Assembly: GCA_007753675.1 (NCBI GenBank)
Contig: CP036432.1
Coordinates: forward strand, 9,829,381-9,893,380
DNA from: Stieleria magnilauensis
GTDB taxonomy: Bacteria; Planctomycetota; Planctomycetia; Pirellulales; Pirellulaceae
DNA: 64,000 nucleotides
Direction: 5' to 3'
Position numbers and translations under genes: made by a program. This document shows positions 61,539 to 64,000 of this stretch, piece after piece. Under the pieces are notes generated by a model. It made no database searches and was not told the origin of the DNA. It saw nothing but the letters and a program-made list of their open reading frames with translations. Numbering within the stretch: position 1 is the first letter of the stretch; each line of letters begins with the position of its first letter.

Positions 61539-61923
61539 GGTTTCCCTCAAGATAAAAACCGATGAATCGCCTCGTCCATGACCAAACGTCCATGATAGCG
61601 ATTCGGATACGAGGGAACAAATCCATCCCCCACTTCAACCTCATCATCGGCACAACCGCCATCGCTGTCGTCACGCACACACGCAGAGATTTACGCCCAT
61701 CAAATAGTCAATCTGGCGGCGATTCAGCGAAGACAGGGTGATCGCCCGAAAACGAAACATCCGATGAAAACAGTGACGAATCGTCAACTGCAGAGACGAA
61801 TTCCGGTTAATCGAACAACGGTACACCACCGCTCGGTGGAGGGCCGACACCTACCAATTCGATTCCAATGGTAGTTTCTTCGATCGGTGAAGACGCCTCG
61901 ATGAAACAGAATCATGAATCACG
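61539..61923. other. Intergenic region without a gene
   Basis: Divergent promoter region between the TPR gene and the Hpt protein gene. No repeat family member, RNA gene or convincing small open frame seen. Confidence 0.5.
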
Positions 61924-63429
61924 ATGCCGAAATTCGACGCACGTATCCCCATCCGAACTCGCCTGACGCTGACACTGGTCTGTCTTCTGACAGCCACGGT
62001 GCTGTTGGCTGATTGGATCGGGCTGGTTCCCGACAGCCGGACGCAACTCGCCCAGGGACGCGTTTCGGTTTGTGAATCCTTGGCCGCTACTGGGACCGCC
62101 ATGGTCGCCGCTGGAAATTCGAAAGGCTTCGAATCGGCCGTCACTGCCCTGGTCGAGCGAAATCGCAGTCTCCGCTCGGCCCGATTGATCGACGCCGACG
62201 GCAACACTGCGTTTCAAACCGCAGGGCACGCGCAATACTGGTCCCCGCTGCCACAACACCGTGATTCAAACTTCACCCTGCCGATCTTTCGTTTCGGAAA
62301 GCCTTGGGGAAATTTGCAGCTCGCGTTCACGGCTCCCGCAACCGAACTCGCCGGGTCACGCTTCGGGATCTGGGGACTGCTCGCGTTTTTGATCCCGATC
62401 AGTCTGCTTCAATACTCGTGGCTGCTGGAAACGATGCTACCGTCACCAGCCGCCACAGCCGATCCAACCACGGCCGATCGCGAACCGTTGCCAGCCCACT
62501 CCGACAACGCGGTCGCCCCCCAATCGCCGCCAGCCGCCGTGGCGGTCGTCCCCGGAGTGCTTGCCCCCAACGACGACACACTCAGCGACGACACGCTGAA
62601 AGACTATCGATCTGCCGACGACACCCTCCGAGACGTCGCACCCGCGGCCCACAGCCCCGAAGCGTCCCCCAGTGCACCGAGCGCCCCGAGTGGACCGCCG
62701 ATCCACACCACGCTGCCGATCGATGACGAAGAAATGCGTTGCATCGTCGTCAACTTTGTCGATCGCCTCGATGCCCGGCTCAACGGCATGCAAGACGCAC
62801 TCCATCACGCCGACTTCCAAACCCTCCGCAGCGAAGCCCATTGGCTGAAAGGTTCCGGGGGCACGGTCGGATTCGGCGATTTCACGATCCCCGCCAAAGA
62901 ACTCGAATACGCCGCCAAAGACCAGGACAGTCAATTGGCGTTGGAACTCCTGCAACAGATCCACTCCATCCGATCACGCATCGTCCCGCCCGCCCCACCC
63001 AGTCTTCCGCAAGCCAGTGGTCTGGAAGCCAGTGCTTTGGAAGCCAGTGCCTTGGAAGCGAGTGCTCGGCAGTCCGCCCCGCAGCCGTCCAGCCCCGACA
63101 ACGCGCCCATCGAGTGCACGCTACCGCTGGACGACGAAGACTACTTGGACATCGTGGTCGACTTCCTTCAACAGCTCGATGTGCGGTTGATGGGCATGTT
63201 GTCGATGGTGCAAACCAAGTCCTTTGACGAGCTGTATGACGAAGCCCATTGGCTCAAAGGTTCCGGCGGCACCGTCGGATTCCCGGCCTTTACCGATCCG
63301 GCACTCGCGCTGATGAACGCGTCGGAGCGTCGAGATGTCCGGCAATGCCAGGAATCGCTGCGCGACGTTTTGGCGATTCGCCAACGGCTGGTCGTGCCGC
63401 ACACCTCTGCCCCGGCGCCAGCTGAATAG
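61924..63429 (+). CDS. Membrane protein with two Hpt phosphotransfer domains
   Basis: A 501-residue protein. Two membrane helices (TLTLVCLLTATVLLADWIGL, about 14-33; FGIWGLLAFLIPISLLQYSW, about 146-165) frame a periplasmic sensor-like region. A disordered Ala/Pro/Asp-rich linker (170-255) leads to two Hpt domains, each with the phosphorylatable histidine in EAHWLKGSGGTVGF (H306 and H442). They are joined by a linker built from a 15-bp tandem repeat (ASGLEASALEASALEASA). No kinase or receiver domain is present, so it must relay phosphate between partners encoded elsewhere. It converges on an NtrC-type gene. Confidence 0.88.
   Translation: MPKFDARIPIRTRLTLTLVCLLTATVLLADWIGLVPDSRTQLAQGRVSVCESLAATGTAMVAAGNSKGFESAVTALVERNRSLRSARLIDADGNTAFQTAGHAQYWSPLPQHRDSNFTLPIFRFGKPWGNLQLAFTAPATELAGSRFGIWGLLAFLIPISLLQYSWLLETMLPSPAATADPTTADREPLPAHSDNAVAPQSPPAAVAVVPGVLAPNDDTLSDDTLKDYRSADDTLRDVAPAAHSPEASPSAPSAPSGPPIHTTLPIDDEEMRCIVVNFVDRLDARLNGMQDALHHADFQTLRSEAHWLKGSGGTVGFGDFTIPAKELEYAAKDQDSQLALELLQQIHSIRSRIVPPAPPSLPQASGLEASALEASALEASARQSAPQPSSPDNAPIECTLPLDDEDYLDIVVDFLQQLDVRLMGMLSMVQTKSFDELYDEAHWLKGSGGTVGFPAFTDPALALMNASERRDVRQCQESLRDVLAIRQRLVVPHTSAPAPAE
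63006..63070. repeat. 15-bp in-frame minisatellite in the Hpt linker
   Basis: About four copies of a unit like AGTGCTTTGGAAGCC, coding SALEA repeats between the two Hpt domains. Copy number could change without a frameshift. Confidence 0.7.
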
Positions 63430-63479
63430 ATCGGCGCCCGCTGAATCGATCGACGCCCGCTGAATCGATCGACGCGCGG

Positions 63480-64000
63480 TCACGTTCCGCCCGCGGCATC
63501 GACGTCGCCGATCCCATAGTGCCGCAGCTTCTCTCGCAGCGTTCCGCGGTGAATGCCCAGCCGGTCGGCCGCTGCGGCACGGCTACCCGCGGTCGACTGC
63601 AGCGTCAAACGAAGCAGCGTGGGTTCGACCGCGGCAATCAAGTCGGCGTGCAACGTCGTCAACGAATCCGCTTCGCCGGCCCCGTCGAGACGTTCCTTGC
63701 ACCACGCCACGACGGCATCGGCCAGCGCTGCATCGGGCCGCGGCGACTCGTTCGGCTCGCGACCGAGTTGTGGGTCGGGAAAGTCGTCGATCGTCAATGA
63801 ACGGCCGCGTGCCAGGACGGCGGCGTGCTCCACCGCGTTGCTCAATTCGCGAACATTGCCATGCCAAGGTCGCCCGCACAATTCCTTGATCAATTCCTCG
63901 GACAAGGATTCCGCCGCCGATTCGTTGCCCAATCGCGACAAAAAATAACGACACAACACCGCGACGTCTTCCAAACGTTCACGCAGCGGAGGCAGATGGA
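63480..64000 (-). CDS. NtrC-family sigma-54-dependent activator, C-terminal part (runs off the window)
   Basis: The visible 173 residues are the end of an AAA+ activator: HLPPLRERLEDVAVLCRYFL, then GRPWHGNVRELSNAVEHAAV (sensor II region), a linker, and a Fis-type helix-turn-helix (SRAAAADRLGIHRGTLREKL). Receiver and ATPase core lie beyond position 64000. It faces the two-Hpt protein tail to tail with a 50-bp gap that contains a short tandem repeat (CGCCCGCTGAATCGATCGA). The pairing suggests one phosphorelay, by inference only. Confidence 0.92.
   Translation of the reverse strand, partial: HLPPLRERLEDVAVLCRYFLSRLGNESAAESLSEELIKELCGRPWHGNVRELSNAVEHAAVLARGRSLTIDDFPDPQLGREPNESPRPDAALADAVVAWCKERLDGAGEADSLTTLHADLIAAVEPTLLRLTLQSTAGSRAAAADRLGIHRGTLREKLRHYGIGDVDAAGGT

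Overview
The window looks like a chromosomal segment of a Pirellulaceae-type planctomycete (Rhodopirellula/Stieleria-like). The basis is gene content: two pairs of PSCyt1-DUF1549-DUF1553 cytochrome-like proteins with Tat-type DUF1501 partners, two PVC-type beta-propeller/cytochrome c proteins, several sulfatases, a PEP-CTERM protein, planctomycete-style Ser/Thr kinases and an LptD-like outer-membrane protein, in moderately high-GC DNA. The species is inferred only loosely. I found no rRNA, no tRNA and no CRISPR array.

Layout. 1-5178 (minus strand): the N-terminal part of a Ser/Thr kinase whose start overlaps the end of rplU, then a translationally coupled DUF1553/DUF1501 pair. 5584-13851: pgi, a PEP-CTERM protein enclosed by direct repeats, a GH16 glycanase, a run of stress-type genes (PA2169-like four-helix protein, DUF4112 protein, a 24-residue membrane peptide gene, an Acg-like nitroreductase) and an arylsulfatase. 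13912-18422: an RNA-repair locus, rtcB-rtcA facing away from its sigma-54 activator rtcR, with a sigma-54 promoter in front of rtcB and a probable leaderless promoter on rtcR. 18589-23095: lptD-like gene bracketed by identical 48-bp repeats, cutA and a ferritin-like gene. 23562-29924: a 2120-residue secreted protein of unknown function. 29925-30762: a tandem array of 79-bp hairpin units split by a 391-bp MITE-like element with 22-bp perfect terminal inverted repeats. 30763-38571 (minus strand): PVC propeller-cytochrome, deoC, zinc-ribbon kinase, trpE. 38765-40380: mcsA-mcsB. 40535-42525: an IS1182-type insertion sequence with a 6-bp target duplication inside a hairpin. 42628-55289: a probable polysaccharide/redox island (a multi-module propeller-cupredoxin-cytochrome protein, a sulfatase remnant, a GH2-sulfatase fusion, and a second DUF1501/DUF1553 pair). 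55515-59578: a tightly packed minus-strand operon (zinc-ribbon membrane protein, HD phosphohydrolase, nagB, YpdA-like reductase). 59852-64000: trmL, a TPR protein, a membrane protein with two Hpt domains and the C-terminal part of an NtrC-type activator.

Two themes stand out. First, degradation of sulfated polysaccharide appears repeatedly (GH16, two sulfatase domains, GH2, nagB, pgi), with one polypeptide carrying both glycosidase and sulfatase. Second, the spaces between genes are full of short dispersed palindromes, many with 5-7 bp arms around a 3-nt loop, belonging to several sequence families; some supply the stop codon of the neighbouring gene. They look like REP-type elements and are the least explained feature of the window.
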